A DNA stretch of 10,034 nt from JBEKYD01 sp049509915 (GTDB lineage Bacteria > Acidobacteriota > Terriglobia > Bryobacterales > Bryobacteraceae), in assembly GCA_049509915.1 (NCBI GenBank), contig JBEKZL010000269.1, forward strand, positions 1-10,034. Direction: 5' to 3'. The notes below the pieces were generated by a model. That model ran no database searches. It was not told where the DNA came from and worked only from the letters and a program-made list of their open reading frames with translations. Shown piece by piece: positions 1-6,333 of the stretch. The position numbers and the translations under genes were made by a program. How positions within the stretch are numbered: position 1 is the first letter of the stretch; every line of letters begins with the position of its first letter.

Positions 1-4
1 AGTG

Positions 5-158
5 GGGCAGACCATCGTTTTCTGTGGTCTGCCCTGCAACGGTTTTCGATGGCAGGGTCGAGAAACGCGCCGGGACGAGTCCCGGCGTGGCAGACTGAGA
101 GTCCGCTCCACGATTTCCATGGGCTTGCGCGGGCCACAGGCCCAGAGATGGCAGACCA
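5..158. repeat. Multi-hairpin palindromic repeat at the 5' end of the tadG reading frame
   Basis: Several inverted repeats are packed together. Arms gggcagacca (5-14) and tggtctgccc (25-34) match perfectly over 10 bp around a 10-base loop. Arms cgccgggac (68-76) and gtcccggcg (79-87) form a near-continuous palindrome. Arms gggcc (131-135) and ggccc (139-143) form a short third hairpin. The word ggcagac recurs at 6, 89 and 150. The order (GGGGCAG hairpin, a GGTTTTCGAT-like centre, then a CCGGGAC/GTCCCGG palindrome) parallels the element inside tadE. The tadG frame stays open through all of it. The edges are approximate, and the left part may lie outside the window. Confidence 0.7.
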
Positions 159-1473
159 CGAACAACGACGCTCTGCCCCACAAGCGCGCGGTTCCGTGTC
201 CCTGCAGATGCTCGTCGTTCTGGTGCCGGTGGTCTTCGGCATGATGGGTTTCGCGCTCGATCTCGGCCAACTCTACCTGATTCGCGGCGAACTGAACCAG
301 GCCGCTATCGCCATGGCGGTGGCCGCCGCCGCCCAACTCAATGGCACCGGCGCCGCCTATGCCAACGCCGTCAACGCGCTGACCCCGCCGGTGGGCGCCG
401 GGCCCCCCTTCACTTACAATTTCGGCGAGACCACGCTGGGGGCGACGGGCGGCTTTCTGAACAGCACGGTGAATCCGCCGGCCTGTTTCGCCGATGCCTC
501 CGATGCCACTTCCCCCACCGGCGTTCAGGCCGACTGTTCCACCGCGCAATTCCTCCAGGTTGGGATCACCGCCGATGCGCCGCTGCTGTTCTGGAGCCTG
601 CTGCCCGGAGGCCAGTCCCGCAAGACCACCGTCGCCGCCCAGGCCGTTGCCGGTGTCAGCGCGCCGCTCTGCACCGCCTGTAACATCGTTCCTTTCGGTG
701 TCGAGGCTCTCTCTCTCACCGACCCTGTCAATTTCGGTTTCGACCCGACCTTTTCCACCGTCTATACCTTGGCCTACGCCTGCTCCTCGCCGCCCATCGT
801 CCCCCCTCTCGGCGGCACTGGCGCCACCGTCACCTACGAAGTTCTGAACCGCTACGACACCGCCAACGCCCTCCTTTCGGAGACCGACCAATTGTATGTG
901 GACGCCGCGGCGGGCGTTCAGGCTACCCAGGACCCCACCGTCAACGCCTGCACCGTCAACGCCTCCACACCGCTGGCCTGCTTCAACGTCGGCGATTGCG
1001 AGCAGGTCTGGGCCAGCGCCGCGCCCGCCGTCTGCGGCTCGGTGCAACCCGCCGTCACCGCCGCCCTCTGCGGTCTCTATGCGCGCGTCGATAACTCCCA
1101 GACGCCTTCGACCTGCGCCACCGATGTCACCGATTTCGGCGCGCTTTCGGCCACCTACATCCCCGACCCCGATAACCTGGAAGCGTCCACCGACCCCTAT
1201 TCCGCTTACACCGGCAACGGCCGCCGCATCATTACCGTGCCCATCGTCGCCACCATCGATGGCGCGCTCACCATCCTCGGCTTCCGCCAGTTTCTGATCG
1301 AGCTGTTGAACACCGGTACCTTCTTCAATCCCGCCGATTCTTACGGCCGCTTCCCGGCGCTCTACATCGGCAACCCGGCGCCTTTGCAAACCGGCTGGTT
1401 CGACGCCCGCTACGCCTCGGCCTGCTCCGCTTACCTCACCACCGGTCCGGGAAAGGTGGTGCTGATCCAATGA
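49..1473 (+). CDS. tadG: TadG-like pilus assembly protein (Tad domain), start uncertain, possibly 5'-partial
   Basis: This is probably the minor pseudopilin-like TadG of a Tad/Flp pilus, anchored in the inner membrane with a large exported domain. Counting from the ATG at 49, residues 47-48 (RG) precede one hydrophobic segment (about 54-72), then DLGQLYLIRGELNQAA and an Ala-rich stretch, which is the signature of the TadE/G-like N-terminal domain. The rest is Thr/Pro/Ala-rich and holds 12 cysteines, including a CTAC motif, as expected for a disulfide-bonded exported domain. Where TadE proteins have Glu at +5 after the Gly, this one has Gln. The start is unclear: the frame is open to the left edge, no good ribosome-binding site precedes the ATGs at 49 or 148, and both lie inside a palindromic repeat. 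The start at 148 would give a 15-residue leader. The stop overlaps the tadE start by ATGA. A TVNAC/TVNAS duplication lies at 936-964. The family call is firm; the exact role is inferred. Confidence 0.8.
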   Translation: MAGSRNAPGRVPAWQTESPLHDFHGLARATGPEMADHEQRRSAPQARGSVSLQMLVVLVPVVFGMMGFALDLGQLYLIRGELNQAAIAMAVAAAAQLNGTGAAYANAVNALTPPVGAGPPFTYNFGETTLGATGGFLNSTVNPPACFADASDATSPTGVQADCSTAQFLQVGITADAPLLFWSLLPGGQSRKTTVAAQAVAGVSAPLCTACNIVPFGVEALSLTDPVNFGFDPTFSTVYTLAYACSSPPIVPPLGGTGATVTYEVLNRYDTANALLSETDQLYVDAAAGVQATQDPTVNACTVNASTPLACFNVGDCEQVWASAAPAVCGSVQPAVTAALCGLYARVDNSQTPSTCATDVTDFGALSATYIPDPDNLEASTDPYSAYTGNGRRIITVPIVATIDGALTILGFRQFLIELLNTGTFFNPADSYGRFPALYIGNPAPLQTGWFDARYASACSAYLTTGPGKVVLIQ

Positions 1474-2063
1474 CTACACACTCTTTGTGGGGCAGGTTGT
1501 TAACCTGCGGACCGATTTTCAATCGGTCCAGCCGGGCGTCAGCCCGGCCGTCCCCCGCTAACCGCAAGCGTGCCCGCGCCTCCCGCGCTGGCAACACCAT
1601 CGTCGAATTTGCCCTCCTCATGCCGGTGCTCCTGCTCCTCACCGTCGGCACTATTCAATTCGGCAAGTTCACTTACCTCTATTACGTCATCAAGAAAATC
1701 GAGTTCGCCTCGGCCCGCTACCTTTCCCTGCAGCAGGCCGTCGATTTTTGTAACTTGCCGGACGCACTTACCGAGGCGGCCTTCACATACGGCCTAACCG
1801 ACAGTTACACCGGCAATCCCATCGTCGCCAATCTCACCGCCGACCAGCTTCAGGTCAACACCTTTTGTGTCGATCCCGCCACCGGCGCTCCCGGCGCTTG
1901 CGACACCAGCGGCTGCGGACTCACCGGCGCCCAGCGCCCGGACTACATCCAGCTCGCCATCCCCAACGGCTACCAGGTGCAGATTCGCCTGCCTTATGTC
2001 ACCCTGCCAACGTTCGACATCTACCCCACCGTCACCGTGCCGTTCAACGGGAGCGCGCTATGA
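1470..2063 (+). CDS. tadE: TadE-family pseudopilin
   Basis: This is a minor pseudopilin of the Tad pilus, anchored by one N-terminal helix with the rest in the periplasm. The start is fixed by the ATGA overlap with the upstream stop (1470-1473), and no ATG or GTG lies in frame between it and the membrane segment. Residues 1-41 form a long basic leader. Gly41 is followed by NTIVEF, which places Glu46 at +5 after the Gly, the type IV prepilin cleavage pattern recognised by TadV-type peptidases. A hydrophobic helix runs from about 46 to 62 (ALLMPVLLLLTVGTIQFG). The exported part has four cysteines, and its PDYIQLAI...GYQVQIRLP pattern is typical of TadE proteins. A three-hairpin palindromic element at 1489-1555 is translated as part of the leader, so the leader is longer than the roughly 6-20 residues usual here. 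The next gene overlaps by ATGA, so translation is probably coupled. Confidence 0.88.
   Translation: MTTHSLWGRLLTCGPIFNRSSRASARPSPANRKRARASRAGNTIVEFALLMPVLLLLTVGTIQFGKFTYLYYVIKKIEFASARYLSLQQAVDFCNLPDALTEAAFTYGLTDSYTGNPIVANLTADQLQVNTFCVDPATGAPGACDTSGCGLTGAQRPDYIQLAIPNGYQVQIRLPYVTLPTFDIYPTVTVPFNGSAL
1489..1555. repeat. Three-hairpin palindromic element translated within the TadE leader
   Basis: Three perfect inverted repeats lie in tandem: gcaggtt/aacctgc (1492-1498 and 1502-1508), ggaccgatt/aatcggtcc (1509-1517 and 1521-1529) and gccgggc/gcccggc (1531-1537 and 1542-1548). GGGG at the left and CCCC at the right (about 1552-1555) could close the structure. The element starts about 19 bases after the tadE start codon and ends before the codons for the conserved cleavage motif. 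It therefore encodes roughly residues 7-29. The symmetry is seen directly; that it is a mobile or dispersed repeat is an inference from its resemblance to the elements in the two flanking genes. Confidence 0.8.
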
Positions 2064-2713
2064 GCAGGCTGATAGTTGGGCAGGCCCCCCTCGCAGTTGG
2101 TAGGGCGGACCCCCTGGTCCGCGCGGGACGCCCTCGTCCCGCCTTTCTCACCGAGACCCGAATCTTCAACCCCGGCGATGCGCGACCACGGGGTCGCGCG
2201 CGAACCAACGGGTCCGCCCTACAGCGCGGCCAGGCCATGATGGAGTTCGCCCTGCTCTTCGGCGGCGTGCTCCTCCCCATGCTCTTCATGGTGGTCTTCA
2301 TCTCGCGCGGCCTGTGGGTCTGGCACAGCGTGGTCGATTTCACCCGCTATGGCGCGCGCTACGCCTCGACTCACTGCTGGGAGCCCGACGGCTCCGCCAG
2401 CAACGTCATCGCCTACATGCAGGCCAACGTCCCCCCCATGGTGGACATGAATCAGTTTCAGAACGGCCAGGCTATCCTCATCGTACAGTATTTCTCCGAA
2501 AACTCCGACGGCAGCACCACGCCGTTCAATGGCAGCGCCTGCGCCGGCGGCATTTGCGTGCCGGACACAGTCAGTGTCAGCGTCACTAACTACATTTTCA
2601 CCGGTATGTCCACTTACTTTTCACTGCCTCCGGTAACCATTCCGGATTTCACTACCAGTGTTCCCATGGAGAGCGCCGGCTACCAGGACGCTTCCGGAGT
2701 GTGCCTGCCGTGA
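2060..2713 (+). CDS. TadE-like pseudopilin (second copy; TadF-equivalent position)
   Basis: This is a second TadE-family minor pseudopilin of 217 residues. The ATG at 2060 overlaps the tadE stop by ATGA. A longer in-frame extension upstream exists but would run deep into tadE. The leader is 57 residues and ends in RG. Gly57 is followed by QAMMEF, which places Glu62 at +5, the prepilin-type processing site. A hydrophobic helix (about 62-82) follows, then a region with RYGARYASTHCWEPDG, a VPPMVD motif and a closing CVPDTVSVSVTNY motif, all typical of TadE-like proteins. The mature part has four cysteines. A 123-bp palindrome-bounded segment (2100-2222) encodes 41 of the 57 leader residues; without it the leader would be 16 residues. 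Family membership is strong, but choosing between the TadE and TadF names is not possible by eye. Confidence 0.87.
   Translation: MSRLIVGQAPLAVGRADPLVRAGRPRPAFLTETRIFNPGDARPRGRARTNGSALQRGQAMMEFALLFGGVLLPMLFMVVFISRGLWVWHSVVDFTRYGARYASTHCWEPDGSASNVIAYMQANVPPMVDMNQFQNGQAILIVQYFSENSDGSTTPFNGSACAGGICVPDTVSVSVTNYIFTGMSTYFSLPPVTIPDFTTSVPMESAGYQDASGVCLP
2100..2222. repeat. Inverted-repeat-bounded palindromic element in the second TadE leader, 41 codons
   Basis: Outer arms gtagggcggaccc (2100-2112) and gggtccgccctac (2210-2222) are perfect 13-bp inverted repeats. Inside lie gcggacc/ggtccgc (2105-2111 and 2116-2122), gcgggacg/cgtcccgc (2123-2130 and 2135-2142) and gcgcgacc/ggtcgcgc (2180-2187 and 2192-2199). 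The outer left arm overlaps the first inner hairpin, so alternative foldings exist. The bounded segment is 123 bp, exactly divisible by three, and keeps the gene in frame. The GGGACG...CGTCCC word is shared in style with the elements in the two preceding genes. Confidence 0.82.
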
Positions 2714-2728
2714 ACGAGGATCGAACCC

Positions 2729-3913
2729 ATGTCTAACCTCTCGCTGCTGGTCGCTTCCTCCGACGAGTCATTCCGTCAGATGGTGCGCGACAGCATGCTC
2801 AACCTCCCCAATGCCAGGATCGCCGCCGAGTACCAGGAAGTCTCCGCCAACCTCCATATTCGCGTCCTGCAGGACCTTGAGCGCTCTCCCGGTGCCGGTC
2901 TCATCGTCGATCTTGCGGCCGATCCCGAGGCCGCCATCAAGGCCATCGAGCGCGTCAAACAAGCCGCTCCGGATTTGTTCGTGATTGCCTCCGACTTCCG
3001 CGCCGACGCCGATACCGTCATCGCCTGCATGCGCGCCGGCACCAACGAATTCCTCATCCAGCCCTTGAAGCGCACCGAATTCCGCGACGCCATGGGCCGC
3101 CTGGAGCGCGCTCCCCGCCAGGCCACCGGCGGCGAAAGCAAGCTCGGCAAGATCTACACCTTCCTCGGTTCCAAGGGCGGTGTCGGCACCACCACGCTGG
3201 CGGTAAATTTCGCATCGGTACTGGCCCAAAGAAAAGTCTCCGCCGGCTTGATCGATCTCGACTGGGTGGGCAACGACGCCGCCATGCAACTCGGCGCCGC
3301 CCCGCAGTACACGCTCATGGAAGTGGCTGAGAATCTCGATCGCATGGATCAGGCCCTGTTCGAAGGTTTCGTCACCCGCGATCCCCTGGGCTTTTTCGTG
3401 GTTGGCCCGCCCGACGCACTCGATCAGCAAGGCCAGTTTAGCGATCACCAGTTCCGCGAGTTCGCCACTTTCCTGGTCGAGAAATACGAAGCGGTGGTGA
3501 TCGACGGCGGCCGCTCCGTGTCCGACCCGGTGGTGCTTGCCGCCGCCCAGGTTTCGACGGCGACTTTCCTGGTCATCGATCAGGAGTTCCCCTCGCTGCG
3601 CAATGCCCAGCGCTACATCACCTTCCTGATGCGCATGGGTTTCAACCAGGACCAGATCCGCGTGGTGGTCAACCGCTACACCAAGAAAATCAACGCCAAT
3701 ATCGCCTCGCTCGACCAGATCCAACAAACTCTCAACCAGCAGGTGTTCTACGGCATTCCCCCATCTCCCGCCGTGATCGCCTCCATCAACAAAGCGCGCC
3801 CCTTCGTGGCCAATCGCGAGCAGGCCGGCGATCTCGACCGCATCTTTCGCGCCTTTGTCGACAAAGCCACCGGCGGCAAGAAGGGAGCGGCCGCGGCCAA
3901 CACAGTCGCCTGA
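2729..3913 (+). CDS. cpaE: CpaE/TadZ-type pilus localisation ATPase
   Basis: This is a cytoplasmic MinD/ParA-type ATPase that positions the Tad secretion machine, typically at a cell pole. Residues 1-125 form a receiver-like domain with Asp61 in LIVDLA and a QPLK motif near 111-114. A MinD-like domain follows: the deviant Walker A is GSKGGVGTTT (147-156), the A' strand is LIDLDW (174-179), and VVIDGG fits the switch II position. The signature lysine Lys149 is present, but the usual P-loop lysine is replaced by Thr154; as I recall this is common in CpaE/TadZ proteins, so it need not mean loss of function. The start is supported by gagga at 2716-2720, 8 bases upstream. The gene begins 15 bases after the second TadE-like gene. 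The length of 394 aa is normal for the family. A 127-bp gap with an inverted repeat separates it from cpaF. Confidence 0.92.
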   Translation: MSNLSLLVASSDESFRQMVRDSMLNLPNARIAAEYQEVSANLHIRVLQDLERSPGAGLIVDLAADPEAAIKAIERVKQAAPDLFVIASDFRADADTVIACMRAGTNEFLIQPLKRTEFRDAMGRLERAPRQATGGESKLGKIYTFLGSKGGVGTTTLAVNFASVLAQRKVSAGLIDLDWVGNDAAMQLGAAPQYTLMEVAENLDRMDQALFEGFVTRDPLGFFVVGPPDALDQQGQFSDHQFREFATFLVEKYEAVVIDGGRSVSDPVVLAAAQVSTATFLVIDQEFPSLRNAQRYITFLMRMGFNQDQIRVVVNRYTKKINANIASLDQIQQTLNQQVFYGIPPSPAVIASINKARPFVANREQAGDLDRIFRAFVDKATGGKKGAAAANTVA

Positions 3914-3957
3914 AATTCCATGACCTACCACCGCTTAGTAACCAGTTCCAAGCCACC

Positions 3958-4016
3958 GCTCCCTAACGGTCGCGGCTCGGTAACACGCCGATTCCGAGCC
4001 GCGACCGTCAGGGAGC
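3958..4016. repeat. Long inverted repeat between cpaE and cpaF
   Basis: Two 23-base arms (3958-3980 and 3994-4016) are complementary except for one A/C mismatch and flank a 13-base loop. The arms contain gctccctaacggtcgcgg and its complement. I recall this sequence type as a dispersed palindrome in Acidobacteriota and related GC-rich genomes, where its translated shadow reads DGRGSES...YRAATVRE; that is memory, not a search. No T-run follows, so it is not a classical terminator. It may act as an RNA processing or attenuation hairpin between the pseudopilin/cpaE part and the motor part of the operon. Confidence 0.82.
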
Positions 4017-4030
4017 AGTTCTTCTACGCC

Positions 4031-4035
4031 GGAGG
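4031..4035 (+). promoter_or_regulatory. Shine-Dalgarno supporting a TTG start for cpaF
   Basis: The sequence ggagg lies 5 bases upstream of a TTG at 4041 that is in frame with cpaF. The alternative ATG at 4095 has only ttggttcgaa before it and no recognisable binding site. The motif therefore favours the TTG, although the spacing is at the short end of normal. Confidence 0.55.
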
Positions 4036-4040
4036 TCCCC

Positions 4041-5357
4041 TTGGGTAGCCGCTCCCTTGTCCGCCCCGTGGCCGGCGCCGACCGTTGGTTCGAAATGAAG
4101 AGCCAGGTCCACATTAAGCTCCTCAATTCGCTCACCGCCGATCAACTTCGCGATCTCAACAAGGAAAGCGTTCGCAATCAGATCGCCGTCGTGGTGGAAA
4201 AGCTGATCCTCGACGAATCGCTGCCCCTCACCCTCGCCGAGCGCGAGAAACTCATCGAAGAGATCCTCGATGAAGTCTTCGGCCTCGGCCCGCTCGAAGG
4301 GCTGCTGAAAGACCCTACCATCAGCGACATCATGGTCAACGGCTTTGACAGCGTCTACGTGGAGCGCGCCGGGCGCGTGGTCGAAACCAACGTCCGCTTC
4401 AAGGACCAGGCTCACCTGCGCATGATCATCGAGCGCATCGTCAGCAACATCGGCCGCCGCATCGACGATTCCTCGCCCATTGTCGACGCCCGCCTCAACG
4501 ACGGCTCGCGCGTCTGCGCCGTCATCCCGCCACTCTCGCTCATCGGCCCGGTCATGTCCATCCGCCGCTACGGTAAAAAGGTGCTCTCGACCGAAGAGCT
4601 GCTCAAGAACGAAACCTTCACCACCGGTATGCTCGATTTCCTCAGCGGCTGCGTCGAGGCCCGCCTCAACATCGTCATCTCCGGCGGCTCCGGCTCCGGC
4701 AAGACCACCATGCTCAACACGCTCTCCCGCTTTATCCCCGAGGAGGAGCGCATCGTCACCATCGAGGACACGGCCGAGCTAAACCTCCAGCAGAACCACG
4801 TGGTCCGCCTCGAAACCCGCCCGCCCAACATTGAAGGCGCCGGCGCCGTCACCCAGCGCGACCTGCTCATCAACACCTTGCGCATGCGCCCCGACCGTAT
4901 CATCGTGGGCGAATCCCGCGGCCCCGAAGCCCTCGACATGCTCCAGGCCATGAACACCGGCCACGATGGCTCCATGACGACGGTTCACGCCAACACCGCC
5001 CGCGATGCCTTCTCGCGCCTGGAAACCATGGTCATGATGGCCAGCCAGCACGTCCCCGACAAGGTTATCCGCCAGCAGCTCGCCAGTGCCATCAACATCG
5101 TGTTGCAGACCGCCCGGCTGAGCGACGGCACCCGCAAAGTCGTCAGCATCGGCGAGGTCAGCGGCATCGTGCACGACCAGGTCGAGATGCTCGATATCTT
5201 CGAGTTCGAACGCCTCGGCATCGGCCCCCGCGGCAAGGTGCTGGGCCGCTTCCGCGGCTGCGCCGTCCGCCCCATGTGCCTGGAGCGCCTCAAAGCCTAT
5301 GGCATCCATCTGTCCCCCGCCATCTTCGACGAGGTGCATGAAGTGAAGGAGAAGTAA
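4041..5357 (+). CDS. cpaF: CpaF/TadA-type secretion ATPase
   Basis: This is the hexameric ATPase of the type II/IV secretion superfamily that drives Tad pilus assembly from the cytoplasmic face. An N-terminal helical domain (about 20-90) precedes the conserved GLGPLEGLLKDPTISDIMVN segment (81-100). The Walker A is GGSGSGKTT (215-223). The Asp box is TIEDTAEL (240-247), the Walker B region is RIIVGESRG (286-294) and the His box is GHDGSMTTVHAN (308-319). All catalytic motifs are intact. The length of 438 aa (420 from the ATG at 4095) suits the family. The TTG start is chosen because of ggagg at 4031; the ATG at 4095 gives MKSQVHIKLL and remains possible. The stop directly abuts the tadB start, and the gene ends with an aaggag motif that serves tadB. 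Confidence 0.95.
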   Translation: MGSRSLVRPVAGADRWFEMKSQVHIKLLNSLTADQLRDLNKESVRNQIAVVVEKLILDESLPLTLAEREKLIEEILDEVFGLGPLEGLLKDPTISDIMVNGFDSVYVERAGRVVETNVRFKDQAHLRMIIERIVSNIGRRIDDSSPIVDARLNDGSRVCAVIPPLSLIGPVMSIRRYGKKVLSTEELLKNETFTTGMLDFLSGCVEARLNIVISGGSGSGKTTMLNTLSRFIPEEERIVTIEDTAELNLQQNHVVRLETRPPNIEGAGAVTQRDLLINTLRMRPDRIIVGESRGPEALDMLQAMNTGHDGSMTTVHANTARDAFSRLETMVMMASQHVPDKVIRQQLASAINIVLQTARLSDGTRKVVSIGEVSGIVHDQVEMLDIFEFERLGIGPRGKVLGRFRGCAVRPMCLERLKAYGIHLSPAIFDEVHEVKEK

Positions 5358-6326
5358 ATGTTTTTCGTGGCCGCTTTCCTGATTTTTTCCGTCGCCTTGC
5401 TCGGCGCCGGCTACTACGTCTGGTCAGTGCCCGAACAGGAAGCCGCCCGCGAGCTCACCCACCGGCTGCGCGGCTTGCGCGCCAACGCCAGCGGGCGCAG
5501 CCGCTCAGCCCCCTCGCTGCTCCGCCGGGAACACCGCGGCACGTTTGCCGTCCTCGGCGATTTGGTCGCCTGGGTCGGCGTCTTCCGCCGCCTGCAGGAC
5601 ACCATCGATCAGGCCAACCTCCGCTACCGCGCCGCCGATATCTTCGGTCTCAGCTTACTGATCGGCGGCGCCTGTTTCGCCGTCCTCCAGTTGTTAGGCG
5701 TGGCCAACCTCCTGCTCCAGCTCATCGTCTCCCTGCTCGTGGCCTGCGCGCCGGTCTTCTACATTGTCCGCGTCCGCGCCCGCCGCCTGCGCAAGTTCGA
5801 GGAAATGCTGCCGGACGCCATCGACCTGTTCACCCGCACCATGCGCGCCGGCCACAACATCCATTCCGGCCTCGAAACCATCGCCGGTGAAACCGCCGAC
5901 CCCGTGCGTATGGAATTCCGCAAACTCATGGAAGAGATTGCCCTCGGTTCCCAGCTTGAGCCCGCCCTCCACCTGCTCGGCCGGCGCGTTCCCCTCATCG
6001 ATCTTAAATTCTTTATCACCAGCCTCATCTTGCAGCGTCAGACCGGCGCCAACATGGTGAGCGTGCTCGATAACTTGTCCCAGTTGGTCCGCGAGCGCCT
6101 CGATATGGCGGCCAAGCTCAAAGCCCATACCGCCCAACAGCGTTTCTCCGCCGGCCTGCTGTGCACCCTCCCCCTGGTCTTCGGCATCGCCAGTTACTTT
6201 ATCAAACCCGAGTACACCCGCCTGCTTTGGACCGACCCGGTCGGCACCAAGTTCCTCACCTACGCCATCATTTCCGAAATCTTCGGAATCCTGGTCATCC
6301 GCAAGCTTGCCAATATCAGAGTATGA
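5358..6326 (+). CDS. tadB: TadB-type inner-membrane platform protein
   Basis: This is one of the two integral membrane proteins that couple CpaF to pilin polymerisation. Of 322 residues, an N-terminal membrane helix (about 2-22) and a basic linker precede a pair of helices (about 94-136). The cytoplasmic T2SF-type helical domain follows, with LPDAIDLFTRTMRAGHN (151-167) and LQRQTGANMVSVLDNLSQLVRER-like motifs (about 225-247), and then two C-terminal helices (about 266-282 and 299-315). The start immediately follows the cpaF stop, and aaggaga at 5346-5352 gives a good ribosome-binding site within the cpaF end. It pairs with TadC downstream, and the two are distant homologues. Confidence 0.93.
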   Translation: MFFVAAFLIFSVALLGAGYYVWSVPEQEAARELTHRLRGLRANASGRSRSAPSLLRREHRGTFAVLGDLVAWVGVFRRLQDTIDQANLRYRAADIFGLSLLIGGACFAVLQLLGVANLLLQLIVSLLVACAPVFYIVRVRARRLRKFEEMLPDAIDLFTRTMRAGHNIHSGLETIAGETADPVRMEFRKLMEEIALGSQLEPALHLLGRRVPLIDLKFFITSLILQRQTGANMVSVLDNLSQLVRERLDMAAKLKAHTAQQRFSAGLLCTLPLVFGIASYFIKPEYTRLLWTDPVGTKFLTYAIISEIFGILVIRKLANIRV

Positions 6327-6333
6327 GCACGCC

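Noticed and set aside
5..34. The first 10-bp inverted repeat as a terminator of an upstream gene
   Set aside because: No T-run follows, the tadG frame reads through it, and related hairpins occur inside the next two genes, so a repeat element explains it better.
936..964. A 14-bp direct repeat with a 15-base period in tadG (TVNAC/TVNAS)
   Set aside because: Only two copies, in frame, within a Thr/Ala-rich exported region; ordinary slippage is enough to explain it.
1..2222. A CRISPR array made of the repeated palindromic units
   Set aside because: The units differ in sequence and length, lie in separate genes, and have no regular spacers or cas genes nearby.
2768..3931. A 387-codon open frame antisense to cpaE, with similar long antisense frames at 4779-5339, 5694-6374 and 8201-9193
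   Set aside because: Each lies opposite a gene with clear family motifs. Long open antisense frames are expected from C- or G-biased third positions in GC-rich DNA, and their products are His/Gly/Ala/Asp-rich with no recognisable domain.
3935..4135. A 66-codon minus-strand frame covering the cpaE-cpaF inverted repeat
   Set aside because: Its middle is simply the translated palindrome (DGRGSES...RAATVRE type), a familiar spurious product of this repeat family. It has no ribosome-binding site and runs into cpaF.
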